Shown here one piece after another: positions 50,567 through 63,420 of a stretch of 64,000 nucleotides of DNA. The translations under genes were made by a program, and so were the position numbers. Below the pieces are notes generated by a model. The model saw only the letters and a list, made by a program, of their open reading frames with translations. It did no database searches and was not told where the DNA came from. Numbering within the stretch: the first letter of the stretch is position 1; each line of letters begins with the position of its first letter. Source of the stretch: Onchocerca volvulus (lineage: Eukaryota > Nematoda > Chromadorea > Rhabditida > Onchocercidae); assembly GCA_000499405.2 (NCBI GenBank), contig HG738139.1, positions 10,998,616-11,062,615 on the forward strand, given 5' to 3'.

Positions 50567-53500
50567 TATTTGTAAGTTTGTTAAAAGGTTTCGTCTCCTA
50601 TTGTTTCCTTTTTAAGTATTTTTGTATAAATAAATATGTATTTTAATATTGTAATTATATACCGTAAGTATCCTACTGCAAAATATAGTGGCGCTAGTAG
50701 TCGTAGAAATGTTCGTAATAGAAGTTAAAAAAGCAGCTCTCATTTTCTTTTTTTCCTACAGCACATTATTACTCTAATTTTTTATTTGTTTAAAAAAAAA
50801 AAAAAAAAAAAAAAAATTAGAAAGAAGCGGAACTTTCTCCTTCCTTCTTCCATAATTATCGTATTCCTACTCCTTCAAACTATTGTGTATGTTATTGTGC
50901 TGTATCCTATCATACCGTACTATATATTCTGCTACAATATCTTTTACTATTATCCTGGATATACTGTAGTACAATTGTATTTTTTTATCTCTGGTCTTTT
51001 AGTTGCTGCTTTCTATTTGTGCTGCTAGCATTTGGAATTTGAATTTCAAATCTGTGGAATGGAACGTTTAAAGCTTTTCGTTACTGGTTGCATTTTTCTC
51101 ATTACGAAAAGAAAGTCGCGCATTTTCTATATTTCATTTCATATATAAATTTGTTTGTACTATTTTCTGGATTTCATCTTTTGATTATTACAAGATTTCA
51201 TAACTATTCTTTGGAAAATTTCTACTAAATTGAAATGAAAAATGGAAAGAGAAATGTATAAACTATATATCTCATTTATTTTCAACTCTTTTTTCTTATC
51301 TTTAATGATATCAATTTTGAAATCTTGTCAAGATTGAAATTGCTAATAAACGAAATTGATGAGTTTCATAAAATTTCATTTCGTGACATTTTCTTCATGT
51401 CTATCTTTACTTTCTCTTTGCCACTGTCCCGACATACTTAGAGCTTGCTGTACTATCATTCTTTTGATTTTTGACTTTTCGTGTTGGAAAATGTTTCCCG
51501 CTGATCTTCTTTGGCTTGACTGTATACCAAATTCCTCTTAGAAAAAGTATTCTTTAATATTTGACATCCCGAATCCTTCCCAATTCAGTCGACTCAAAGG
51601 AAAAATCTATTTTTTCTTCCTTTTGTCCTGTATACATTTAATTTGTACAAATATAACACTGTTTTTGAAAAAAAAAAAAATACATAGTTGGAGAGAAACT
51701 TGCTAATTTGCTCTGCTAATGATGAAATTATTAAAATTTTTTCGATGTCTTGATAATGGTCGATTCTTCAATCCGGCGAAATTTACTTTTTTCCGGTTTG
51801 TTCTACACGTTACTTTATGCTATCATGACGTTACATTGTCACATCCTATGTTACTTTAATCAAAGTAAAAGAGCGCTAGTTAATCATATTGTAGAATTTT
51901 GCACATGCACATGTTTTGTCAGTTTCATTTGTGATTGCAATTTGTTTGCTTGTTTGTTTGTTTATTTGTTTATTCTTTCATTCAGTAATGATCTTAAAGA
52001 GAATGATTTCTTTATAAACATCATTTTCATTTATACCATTCTTTCCTTTCCCATCCCTTTTCATCTTTTACACTCATCTCCATCCTAAATTGTTTTATTT
52101 CGAAATTTAAATCAATAAATCAATTTTTGATATGTAATGCTTCAACTTATTTCACAAGAATTTAATAAATTCAATCACATTTTCTTTTTTCTTCATTGGC
52201 TTCAAATTTTTTTTTTTTTTTTTTTTTTTTTATTATGAAAAGTACAAGCTCCGATAAATTCTTCAATCTCTTTTATGCATTATCCTAATAAAATTTTTAA
52301 AATAACTTTTGCTGAATGTCGTCGCTTTTCATTTTCGCCGTCGTTTCGATTTCTCATCGAAGGTACGTGTTACTTTCAACAATAGCTCTTATATTTCGAT
52401 GGAACTATCAAAATAGGTCATTCGGGACTAAATTGTATTTTTGCTAAACATATTAAAAGGTCTCACTCATCAAGCACTTCTCTTTCTTGACTACGACTGA
52501 AAGCATATAAATTGAGGAATATTTTTATATTGTCTTCGGTTCTTGTCTTAAATTTCTAAGCTATTCTTGAAAGTCTTGAAACTTTTTCGAGGAGTATGGT
52601 TACAATAGTTTTCTTTTTTACAGTGAAAATAATTATCGAAATTTCTTTCTTATATTTTCATGTATCAGTAATTCTTATCGCGTATTCGGTCGTTTACCCT
52701 TTTATGAACACCAACTTTTCTTCTTAATTTCTCTTTAATATCTTTCTCGCGATACTGAAATAGGATGTCGAAAAATTTAGAATTCATTCTTTCTTTTTTC
52801 TTTTCTTTTCATATGTGGAGAGAAATGTGGGCGAAATTTCATACTTTGTTGTGCTATTATTATCCCTTTTTATTTTATTTTTTTGCTGTGTTTCATTTTA
52901 TCTTAATTCAGTTGTTTATTGTTACTTAAATTGTTCTTTTATTTTTGTAAAAAAATTCAAAAATTTTTATTTTGAATTCTAAATGGGCAGAGTTTTTTTC
53001 TTCTACTCTCTTTTCCTCATCTTTTTTTTTTTCTTTTCTCTCTTTAATACAGGCAAGGAGAATAGGAATAATTCTTCATATTCTTTCTTTATCAGTTATG
53101 AATTTAAATTTCCAGATCATTTATAATATTCTGGCATATTATTTCTCTCCTTTTTTAACCTTCATGCTTTATATATTTCCGGAAAAAAACATAAGTCGTT
53201 TATCTTTTGATGTTTTTATTTACCTCTTATTCATCCAGTGGTACATACGTATTTTTCGTTCTCAATTCTTTGTTGTTTATATAGCTTTCCTAGTTTATAT
53301 CCGAAATGATAGTCTATAACAAAAGTATCTCCTCTGTGATAGTTCCCTCTTTTTTAAATTTTTTTCTCTTCTTTTTTTGCAATGAATAAAATGAATGCGA
53401 CAATCGTGTTGAAGTGAATATTTTCGATTTGTAAAGAAATCAATGATTGTTGTCAAATGTTTCCAGAAATTCAAATGATTTCATGATTTCAGAAGAAAAA

Positions 53501-54438
53501 AAATATTTGCATTTTTGACAGTTAATACTTGTTTTTCCCTCTTCTAAAGCTTATCCCACTTTCCTCTTCATCCAGAATGAAATATAAATAATATATGTGA
53601 TTTGTCAGAATAACTGGAAAGTAGAAAAAACTGATTGTTGTATTTTCATTTTTCTATTCATTGCTTAATTTTCAAAAGATACTAGCGATAATGCGATAGT
53701 TGTTAAATTTTCTTTTTTTCTCCTCTTCTTATTTCCCGTTGAAAAAGAATATTTGCCTTTTTTCTTGTTTCCTTCATCATTTTCATCAGATGGTTCGAAA
53801 TTTAATGGATTTTTTCTTTCTGTTTTCGACAAAATTTGGAATATTTTTAGCAACTTACCTTATAAATGTTGTCAGTCAGTAAACATTTGCTTAATTGCAG
53901 TGAATTGACAGATGAATTGAGGGGAATTTTCCTTTTTCTTTCTTCCTTAATAAAAATGAAAAGGATTAAATGTTATCGCTGTCTTTTTTAATTTTTTGTC
54001 ATTATTGCCTCATTTTAAAATTTTTATATTTCATAATCTGATTAACACATCGAATCATTTCATCATTTCGCGGTATCAGTCCCTTTTCTCCTTCCTACTT
54101 TTGATTAAATATATATATTGTATGTTTCCTTTTTCGCATGTCTTTCAACCATCATCTCGGTTTGTAAATATCATATACGTATTACACGCACACATACACA
54201 TACCAAGATCACATACACACATACACACATATTACATACAACATACATGCATACATAAATATACCAACCTTACAAATTTATGCGAGTACATTTGTTGTTG
54301 TTATTATCACCGAAGAAAGTTGACATGTGTATAGCGACTTTTTTTGTTTTGTTTGTTTGTTTGTTTGTTTGTTTTTTTTTTCTGTTCTCGATATGTATAG
54401 ATAATATTGTTTTATCTTTGTGGTAGTGATTCAATAAA
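48760..54438 (+). other. Pyrimidine-skewed region, possible long 3' UTR
   Basis: After the stop, the + strand is strongly T/C-rich for about 5.7 kb, unlike the introns and the sequence after 54.44 kb. Several AATAAA hexamers occur (for example 50629-50634, then a late one at 54433-54438 followed by an A-run). The skew weakens after the last of these. Two T-rich open frames (51750-52088 and 52972-53319) look like composition artefacts. Poly-T tracts occur near 50499-50565 and 52207-52231, CA-rich DNA at 54185-54250 and a GTTT repeat near 54345-54372. Confidence 0.4.
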
Positions 54439-57141
54439 AAAAAAAAAGGGTAGAAATGTAAGAATTTGGTATACTTTAAATCATTTATTGTTTTTTCGCT
54501 AGGATAATTCATTTTTCTTAGTCTGTAATAGTTTAGAACAAAAAGTTATGTGGTGATAGTAATTCTTATCTAAAGTATTTGCCGAAAAAATGGATGCTAT
54601 TTTTGTTAGGCAAAAAAAAAAAAAGTGGATGCTTTTACTAGATCCAATCCGAAGTAAAAATCGATTAATATGATAAGGTATTTTTGTTTCAGACAAACGA
54701 TTTATAACATCTTTTTTTCATAATTGCTTTAAATAATGACTGACAGTTAAATTAGAAAGTTTTGAGAATGAATGATTTTGTTATTTTATGAATGAAGGAA
54801 TAATTTGTTAATTAATTATTATAAGAAAAAACAATATTTGAATATTTGATCCAGCGTTATCAATCATATATTACATCGCTACCCTAATAATATAACGTAG
54901 TTTTATGTGACTGAAAAAGAGTATAGATGAATTGTGATCAATAGATGAATTTTTTTTTTTTTTTTGTTTGTTTGTTTATGTTTATGCATATGTCCTAATA
55001 GTTTCGTATCTTCTCTGCTCTGCTCTTTTTGTAATATTTGCAAAAGTAAAAAATTTATTCAAAGAATTTTACTGTTTTTGCCTTTCACGTTTCAAATAAA
55101 TTTTCAACAGAAAATATATCCATGATAGGTTTATTTTGCAAGGAAAGAAAAAAAAAAGGAAAAGTGTTTGGTTTGTATTTCTGATAGACTAATTAAAAAA
55201 ATATTGATTAAATGGGATTTGTCTAATTAAAAACTGAATTTGACTAATGTTTAATAAGTGATCATAACAACTAATAGAGATATTGATTTGTAGATATAGG
55301 AAGTGTATGATAGTCCAGGAAAGATATTAAATGACTGAAGGCTGTGATAAGCTCAAGATAAAGTGATTAGATTTTAAGGAATACTTTAGAGAACACTGGG
55401 ATTTCGAACTCTCGACATTGTTGTGAAGTTGATAAGCATTTAACTTCAGCAGTTCGTTTTGTCATCCGACCGTTTGTTAAACGATCAATCGATAGGTTGA
55501 TTTCTATCATTTGCAAGGATCGGCAGATTATTCAATTTAATAGGACAGGTAGGAACTATTTGCTGTGAAATTTGAAGTGGGATTTTTCTTCTAATCGGTT
55601 ACTAGTCTTTTGCCTTATCTTTCAAAGAAAGAGAAATTAGGAGGTCAATTGTTTCCTTATCAAAGGTTATTCTCAAGTCGTGAAAAGTATAATTGAAATT
55701 GGTGACATGCAAGAATGCAGTGTAGCAATCAGTAATTTGAAATTAAAAAGTCCTGGGTAAGGCTTAATTTAAATTCATTTAATTTAAATTACTAAATCCC
55801 AGATAAACTTATTTGAAAAAGTTTCTTCCTTCAAATCAGACATGTTGATAAAGTCTAGAGGGGTTGCTGAAATCAGGATCTATTGATGTTATAGGTAGTA
55901 CTTTTAGAAATTGATAATATTGATATGATGATCTATTATTGGTGCGATCCCACAGTTATTCTATCAATAGGTTAATCATTATTATTCGATTATTGATTAT
56001 TTTTCGTTAGCTCTAATTTTTGTCAATATGTTCATTATCATCCAGTACCCATAATTATTATTAGTACTGAGATATTTTGGATATTTCTGCTAATTATTAG
56101 TAGTGACAAATTGTTATTGATAACAATAGGAAAAATGATACCAAGCTGATAAATTGAAATATCATTCTAAAGCATTATTTTGAATGAATTTTCGTTATAA
56201 TACGATATTTTCGGGTATAAATTGATCATAACATAGGGAGCATTGTAAAATGGCACCAGCAGCAACAGCAAGCGTAATGATAACAATTGTCACAATTGAT
56301 GATAAACTGATTATTACTGCTACTGCTTTACGGTGTTTAGCAATCTGAAGCAAACATAATTTAATGCTATTACTCTTTTTATTCGAAAAGAAAAAGACAA
56401 AAATTCAAATTTCTCCGAGTTTCAGATTTTCCTTAAAAAAATTTTTTTTTTAGGAAATTTGAACTTAATTTATTTTCTTACAATATTCAGTTATAGTATT
56501 TGTATGTTTACTTTCTTTAAGATCAAAATTTTCGAGTTTGAATTTGAATTAAAATTAAAGATCTCTTCTTAAATCATAGGTTTTCTTCCTTTTTTGCATG
56601 TTAATTATATTTGAAAAAAAATATTTTTTAATTTTAATTCGGTTGCTTACACTTTATTACTACTAGTAATATAATTTTGTATATCGATTTTATTTTGAGA
56701 AAAATTTCTAACTTCCCAAGTGAAAAAAAAATTTGATAATAGAGATAGTTTGCCAAAAATATGCTCTGAAACTTTCATTTTCTTTTTTTTTTTCAGAACT
56801 TTTAGTTGCATTTTTTAATCTTATCTATATATTTATTTCTTTCTTTTCTTTTTATCCCAATCAAAATCAAATATTAATATTGAAAATGTGAAAATTTTTA
56901 CGAAAATGTTAAAAGTCATTCTCTGTTATTTAGCAAAAATACAAAGGTTCATCCTTTGTCATTTATATAATTGAAGTATTTTTGGTAAAGCAGGAATTTA
57001 TGAAAAATCAATGGATTCAAAGGTTATGACCTTTTGTACAAATTATGAATTCTGGAAAATTTTTCAAGAATTTGAATAAATCCAGATTTTGAAATTTCAT
57101 ATTAGGATTAGTATTATATTAGTAACGATCTCTCTCTTTAA
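54439..57141 (+). other. Intergenic region
   Basis: Balanced AT-rich sequence, no coding frame that I can support. Includes a degenerate tRNA-like stretch on the minus strand at 55391-55455. Confidence 0.5.
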
Positions 57142-57517
57142 TTAGCAAGTATTATTATCAATTTCAAATATAATATCATACCATATCAGCCATAAATTGA
57201 TCATATCGTTGATTTTTAATGCTTCTTCTGACAATATTTCGGAAAGTTTCTGATTTCCTTCAAAATCTATTCTTTCATTAATAATATTTGGAAGTGTTAT
57301 CTTTTGCTTATTCTTGTCTCTTATCAGTTTCAATTCATCGTATAGCTTTAATTTATAGCTAGAACGAAATAGAAATGAGAAACAGGAAAACAGAATGTTT
57401 GATGATCTGATTAAAAAAGGGATTAAAGTGTGATCACAATTTACCGAGAATCTCGCCTCATTTCCAAATAATCGTGTGCATTTGCAGTGTTTGCATTTGG
57501 ATTGCCATGGAATTTCA
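57142..57517 (-). CDS. Possible small minus-strand coding region (two exons), unknown product
   Basis: On the minus strand, 57517-57445 and 57358-57142 read as one open frame if an 86-base GT-AG intron (57444-57359; GTAAAT donor, TTCTAG acceptor) is removed. The reading passes through NANTANAHDYLEMRRDSRYK and ends at TAA 57144-57142. Unlike nearby chance frames it is not low-complexity and is well mixed in charged residues. No Met start, no upstream exon that I trust, no recognised domain, and no close poly(A) signal. It could be chance, the 3' end of a gene, or a relic. Confidence 0.25.
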
Positions 57518-57795
57518 CTGTATTTACTTAAAATTGATTAAACTGATGAAAATTTTCCAAAACCTATCATTTTTCCCTTTTCTGTCTTTTTTTCCTTCCC
57601 GAAAGAGTAAACATAAATAGATAGGAAAATATAAATTGTGAATATAAATCGAATAATATTCTTCCTATAGTATAAATTTAAATATGTTCGTCCAATCATT
57701 TTTTTTTCCTTCCTTTTTTTTTCTACAATTTTCAAGTTCTTGTAGTTAAAAAAGGAGAAAAAAAGTTTTTGGTTACATTCTGTCTATTATATTTT

Positions 57796-57799
<4 letters not shown>

Positions 57800-57864
<65 letters not shown>
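57800..57864 (+). repeat. (CT)n microsatellite
   Basis: Uninterrupted CT dinucleotide run of about 32 units after a short C-run. Confidence 0.98.
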
Positions 57865-57865
<1 letters not shown>

Positions 57866-57873
57866 ATTTAATT

Positions 57874-57993
57874 TAACTTCGAATTAGAATACTTTCTAAT
57901 CCAATTTTTTTGTTAAAGTATAGGAATAATTGATCAGATTATAACAATGGTAAATCGACCAATCTAGGTTGAAAGTATTCTAATTCGAAGTTA
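57874..57993. repeat. 23-bp perfect inverted repeat, 74-base spacer
   Basis: 57874-57896 is the exact reverse complement of 57971-57993. The left arm directly follows the (CT)n tract and the right arm lies within the first units of the 22-bp minisatellite. Confidence 0.9.
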
Positions 57994-58352
57994 ACATTTA
58001 CCAAATTCTAATTGAGAATAATCAAACTCTAGATTGCAAGTATAAAGCTCTAGATTGAAAGTGATCGGATTTTAGATTGAAAATAATTAAATTTTAGACT
58101 AAAAGTAACCAATTTCTAAATTGAAAATTATCAAACTCTAGGTTGAGAAAAATCAAATTTAATTTGAAGAAATCAAGTTACAGATTGAAGATATTTAACT
58201 CTAGGTTAAAATAATCAAGTTCTAGATTGATGATAATCAGATTTTAGATTGAAAGTGATCAAACTTTAGTTGGAAGTAATCAAAAGTAGATCAAACTGTA
58301 GTTGAATTATAAATTGAAAATAATCAAATTCTAGGTTGGAAATAATCAAATT
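57958..58352 (+). repeat. 22-bp minisatellite, about 16 copies
   Basis: Diverged units close to ATCAAACTCTAGATTGAAAGT, with two or three shortened or extended units near 58280-58310. Purine-rich on the + strand. Confidence 0.85.
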
Positions 58353-59855
58353 TTTTCATCTTTGTAAGAAAGAAATGTATAAAGGTATTAATATTAAAAT
58401 TTGATCATAGAAGTTGACATTAAATTAAAAGAATAAATTTACCTTCGATATATTTAATGGAAACACAATTAGCGATTATTGTAAAATACCACACTAAACC
58501 GACATGCATTGTTTCGGGAAAAAATAATAAATGGTCTCTAATCAATATCTGCCATTTACAATGCTTTTTTTTTTTTTGTTTCCATAAATTAAGAAAAAAT
58601 GGAAAATTTACATGTAGTAAATTAAATTTAAAAGTTTTTCAAATTATTAAGTGATACCATGAATTTTAATTGTTCATTAAGCAATTAATTGCAAAGTTAT
58701 CAATTTTCTTGCAAAAATTTTTTTCTTTTTTTTTTGGTAAATGTTTATCAGCTTATCATTCACTGCACCTGTTAATTATATTTTTGCTGCATTATTATTC
58801 CATATTTCATTCATCGATTTCCATTTAAATGATGGAAATTGATTAATCATTTTCATTTCTATCATTTTTGCATTGATTTGGTAAAAATTTTATAATTATT
58901 TAACAAATTTCAGGAAGGATTTTCTAAATCGATAAATTTTTATTTATTGAAATTTCTCATAATTGCTTTATTTAAGTACCATAAATATCTAAGATTTAAG
59001 ATTTCGAAAATTCATGAATGGAAGCATTTGAAAATCCTAAAAGGAAGCTAACGTTAATTAAATAATTAAATAATAATTGTTTATTCGAGAGTTAATAAAC
59101 ATTCAAAATATAGCGGGAAAATCCAAATCTAGAAAGAATGAAATGAAAAAAATTATGAGATGTGTTGGTGATGTGTCTTCGGAGATTGTCACATTGTTGT
59201 AAAGATACAAATACCTAATTACCTGGATAAAGGTAATTCGTTTTTTGTTTTTTTTTTTTTGCACAGTTCTTGCTTCCCTTCTTTCGTTACCATTTCTTTT
59301 TCCCTCCTCTTCCCAGGTGTCTGAAAGAAATAAAACTTTTATTCCTTAGTTTGTCTTATTTCTTTCCAAGTCGTACAAATCCAATTTTATATATAGTCGA
59401 AATAAACTTTTGAAAGTCTCGAGATATAGTCAAATTTTCAGGATACAATCAGTAATCTCGAGATGTGACTTAGTTTTCGGGCCAAAATATCAAAATGTTT
59501 CCCTTTTTACAAATTTTCGAAATGCAAAATTTAAACGAATTTTTTGCAGAGACGAATTTTGTCCTTTTGTTTTTTCGTTTTTTTTTTTTTTTTTTTCGAA
59601 CTTTGTGTATTTTTTAATATTTTTTTTTTGAGCTTCGTCTATTTTTAAATATTTTTGTTGTTTGTTTTTTATTTTTTTTTATTTTTTGTTTCTTTTTAGT
59701 ATTTTTTGAGGATTATTTTAGTTATATTTATGTAGTTGATATATATATATATATATATATGTTTAAATTGCTATTTATATATCATTGTATAATGGAAGAA
59801 TGGAAATAAACAAGTGTTTGAATTTTAATTTTTCCTTTTTATATTATTAATTAAA
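58353..59855 (+). other. Intergenic region before the duplication junction
   Basis: AT-rich with poly-T runs (about 59577-59596), an (AT)n run (59740-59760) and an AATAAA at 59805-59810. Open frames at 58457-58654 and 59410-59631 are Phe-rich and unsupported. Confidence 0.5.
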
Positions 59856-60101
59856 CTGTGGTTAGACTATAGACTCAATCAATACCTATAATTGAATTAT
59901 GTGGATACTAAAGTTCAGAGAAGTCTTATTTTATTTCAGGTCCAAAAAATAGTAGTTTTGCAAACTACTTTCATTTTTTTGAATTGGTCATATTTAGATT
60001 CCTTTAAAGTAAATTCGCAGGCTATGCTTCAAAAACTGTAATCGAAATTTGCTTTTAAGATAAAATAAAATAAAAAAAGAACGATCATTTTTTTTTTTAA
60101 G

Positions 60102-63100
60102 TTTACGGAACCATCTGGAGTTGCTGTAAATGCACAAAATGACATTATCGTTGCGGACACCAACAATCATCGTATCCAGGTATTCGATAAAGAAGGTCGT
60201 TTCAAATTTCAATTTGGCGAATGTGGTAAGCGTGATGGCCAACTACTTTATCCTAATCGGTTCGTGCATTATTTCCGAAAGTATTGGGGATAATTTTCAA
60301 GCTAAGAGAGAATGATTATGTCTAAGAAAGATATCCAAAAGCTCAAAAATGATTTAAGTTCTCGTGTGAACTTTGCTTTCTGAAGTTGCTTTTGTATCAA
60401 AATCATGCAGTGGTTTGCCTGTATTGAAAGGAGAATTCATTCTAAGAATATTTTTCGATTAAAATCAGCGCTTTTGGTCAGATTCAAATTCTGAAATACA
60501 TGGATAGTGTATTATGGATTTTGTTATGTACATTATTTTATTACATATGAGAAAGCATTGTACGCGTTTTTCTCATTCACTATGCTGTTGTCATAATATA
60601 TATCAGTCGTATGATACTATCATGAGAATTTGTTAGATTTGATGGTCTGAATTGCATTTATTCTTTACATTTAAAGGAGTTCAACATTTACTTTCACTTG
60701 AATCATTTAATGATGCTAGGTATGACAATCCATTATAAGGAAGGCGCAATAAATGGTGGTTATATTTATTTTATTACTAATTTATTATTTATAGTGTGGC
60801 AGTAAATCGTCTAACCGGCGATTTTATCGTAACCGAACGTTCGCCAACACATCAAATACAAATTTACAACCAGTACGGACAGTTCTTACGCAAATTTGGA
60901 GCAAACATTTTGCAACATCCACGCGGTGTTTGCGTTGATAGTAAAGGACGTATTGTTGTAATTGAGTGTAAAGTAAGTTGATCTCATTGGATTTTATTCG
61001 AATTCAGATTATTAAATTGATTATTTTTTCAATTTAAATAATTTATAAATCCATCATCAGACAAACAAACTTATGAGAATGCACATTTCGCAGACAACTC
61101 TTGAATGACTAGATTTATTGTTTGTGTAAAATTCGGAATTTCACTTCTATAGTCTGTCTTGGTATATGTTGAGAAAGCAGTTACCACTGATAATGGCGAA
61201 TGGGGCATTTATCAGAGATGCGAACATTTAAATTAAAAATTCAATTTGATCTTTTTAAATTCGTTTAATTTCGCAAATTTTTTAAGATGATTTAGGGTCA
61301 TGTGTCAGCGTCCATATCTCTCCTGTTTTTTTTTTTTTTCTTTCTCATTTTTGGCTGTTAATTATTTATACATATATTTGGAGCATTTGGTGTATAAATC
61401 TTTAATTACTGAAACAAATACAATAAGTTGTAACTTTGTAAATAATTAACTTCGGTTTTTTTTTTTCTTGTGCAAATTACTGAAGGAATAGCAATGGGAA
61501 ATGAAAAAAAAATGTATTTCATATGTTCAAAATATCCGTTATTAGGATAGATTTTTCTCTTAAAGAACAAAAAAGATGGTAGGGTTGATAACTGAAATAG
61601 TAATAATGATGGCGATTAAAGTGGAATTGATGGACTTGATAGCACTGATCAATTAGATTGACGATGTTTTATAACTTTAGAAGAAAATTCAAAGCAAATT
61701 GCAATTGATAAAGCTCTTTTTCCTATAGAAAATTAAGATGCATTATGTACCACTGATTCAATAATTTTTAACTGTGATAAATGTAGCTGGAAAAAGAATA
61801 AGTTTTCTGTATTAGATGTCTAGAAATCAAAAGTCATGTCACCAGTTTTTAGAAACATATGTTTCAGAAATAGATACATTTTTATTTTGTCATTTGATTT
61901 CAATCTTATGAATGCAAATCAGTATTAATTCTTTTTGTCATTTTATAGAAAAGTTTCATAATGAGATTTCAGTTTTCTGAATTTTTAATTTGCTACTCAA
62001 ATTCAAATTTACTATAACCTTTCAGGTTATGCGTGTAATAATATTCGACATGTTTGGTAATATTTTACAAAAATTCAGTTGCTCTCGTTATTTGGAATTT
62101 CCAAACGGAGTTTGTACAAATCACAAGCAAGAAATCCTAATTTCGGACAATCGTGCGCACTGTATAAAGGTTTGCTTAAATTGAAAGCCCCCTCGATATT
62201 CCATTTTTTTTTTTATAAAATTTTCAATGTAATAGCAGATAATCATTATGGTGATAATTCGGTTTTGAATTGATATAGTTGTCAGATATGTAATTTATGT
62301 GAAATATGTGAACGTATGTTTGGAAATACTTTCACTTTTATGTTTCAGATCTTTTTTCCTATCTTTTTCTGACTTCTACTAATTTCTTTTGACGTTGACA
62401 TAAAAGGGAAGTTTCCGGAAAATTTCTGCATGGTAGAAAAATTCTGCACGATATTTAAGAGTAGGGTCACAACAAAAATAGGAATGATATTATAAGGAAG
62501 AGAAAGGTTAAAGTGATGTTTCATAGGATTAAGGGATATGTATGAAATGAACTTTGAATCTTTCTTTTCTTATAATTTCCTAAAATATAAATTTCAATAT
62601 GTTTCAGTTTTATCCTCCCAGAAGACTGGAATCCAAAAATAAATTTCTTTTAAAGTTTTGGAGTTTTACTGGCTTTTTTTCTTATTTCAGTCAATGTTTT
62701 TTTCCAGGTATTCAATTACGATGGACAATTTGTTCGACAGATTGGTGGCGAAGGTGTTACAAATTATCCTATTGGTGTGGGTATTAATTATGCTGGTGAT
62801 GTTGTTGTAGCAGATAATCATAATAATTTCAATCTAACCGTCTTCAGTCAGGTAAGTTCAGGATCATGTTTTTTAAAAAAAGAACAAATCAATCAACTTT
62901 GTCGGGTTGATTCGAAATTCCAGAGATGAGTCCAGGTTTCGAAAAATTTTATAATCTGCAGAATACTATGTTTTTCTCTTCGTCCCTATCTCACAGATTG
63001 CATAAATTTGCCTTCATCGTAAAAAAAAAAAATAAAATAAAATAAAATAAAAGTAAAAAAAGGAAACAAAAACAAAAACAAAAGTTTCTTTCTACAAAGT

Positions 63101-63420
63101 CTTGAAATAATATTATTGTTGATTTTTCGAAATGGACATAGTTCGTAGCGGTGCAATATCGAGAATAACTAGTTTATTTTTATAAGATTTTGGTATTTTA
63201 AATGGTAAAGATGAAGTTTGAAAGCAATCAATTTCAGGATGGTACCATGATCTCGGCACTTGAGAGCAAAGTGAAGCACGCGCAGTGCTTCGATGTAGCA
63301 CTTGTTGAGGACGGTTCCGTGGTGCTGGCAAGCAAAGATTATCGCCTCTACTTGTATCGTTATCAGTCATCCGGGGCAACGACGGCAGTGGCGACAACGG
63401 CGGCAAACAGTCCCAAATAA
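60102..63420 (+). pseudogene. Orphan partial copy of ncl-1-like exons 11-15 (NHL propeller only)
   Basis: Exon copies at 60102-60259, 60795-60972, 62026-62169, 62708-62851 and 63238-63420, identical to the parent exons with intact splice sites and stop. They encode about 268 residues, most of blade 1 through blade 6. No start, RING, B-box or coiled-coil exon lies in the 5 kb upstream, and I see no promoter. As it stands this is a 5'-truncated copy. It could be expressed only by splicing from exon 10 across more than 15 kb or from an unseen promoter. If the repeat is an assembly error, it is not a separate locus. Confidence 0.75.

Noticed and set aside
51750..52088. 112-codon + strand frame with membrane-like segments
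   Set aside because: T-rich DNA lacks stop codons and yields Phe/Leu/Ile/Ser-rich frames by chance; no domain, and it lies in the putative 3' UTR.
52972..53319. 115-codon + strand frame
   Set aside because: Same reason: composition-driven, hydrophobic, no recognisable motif or splice context.
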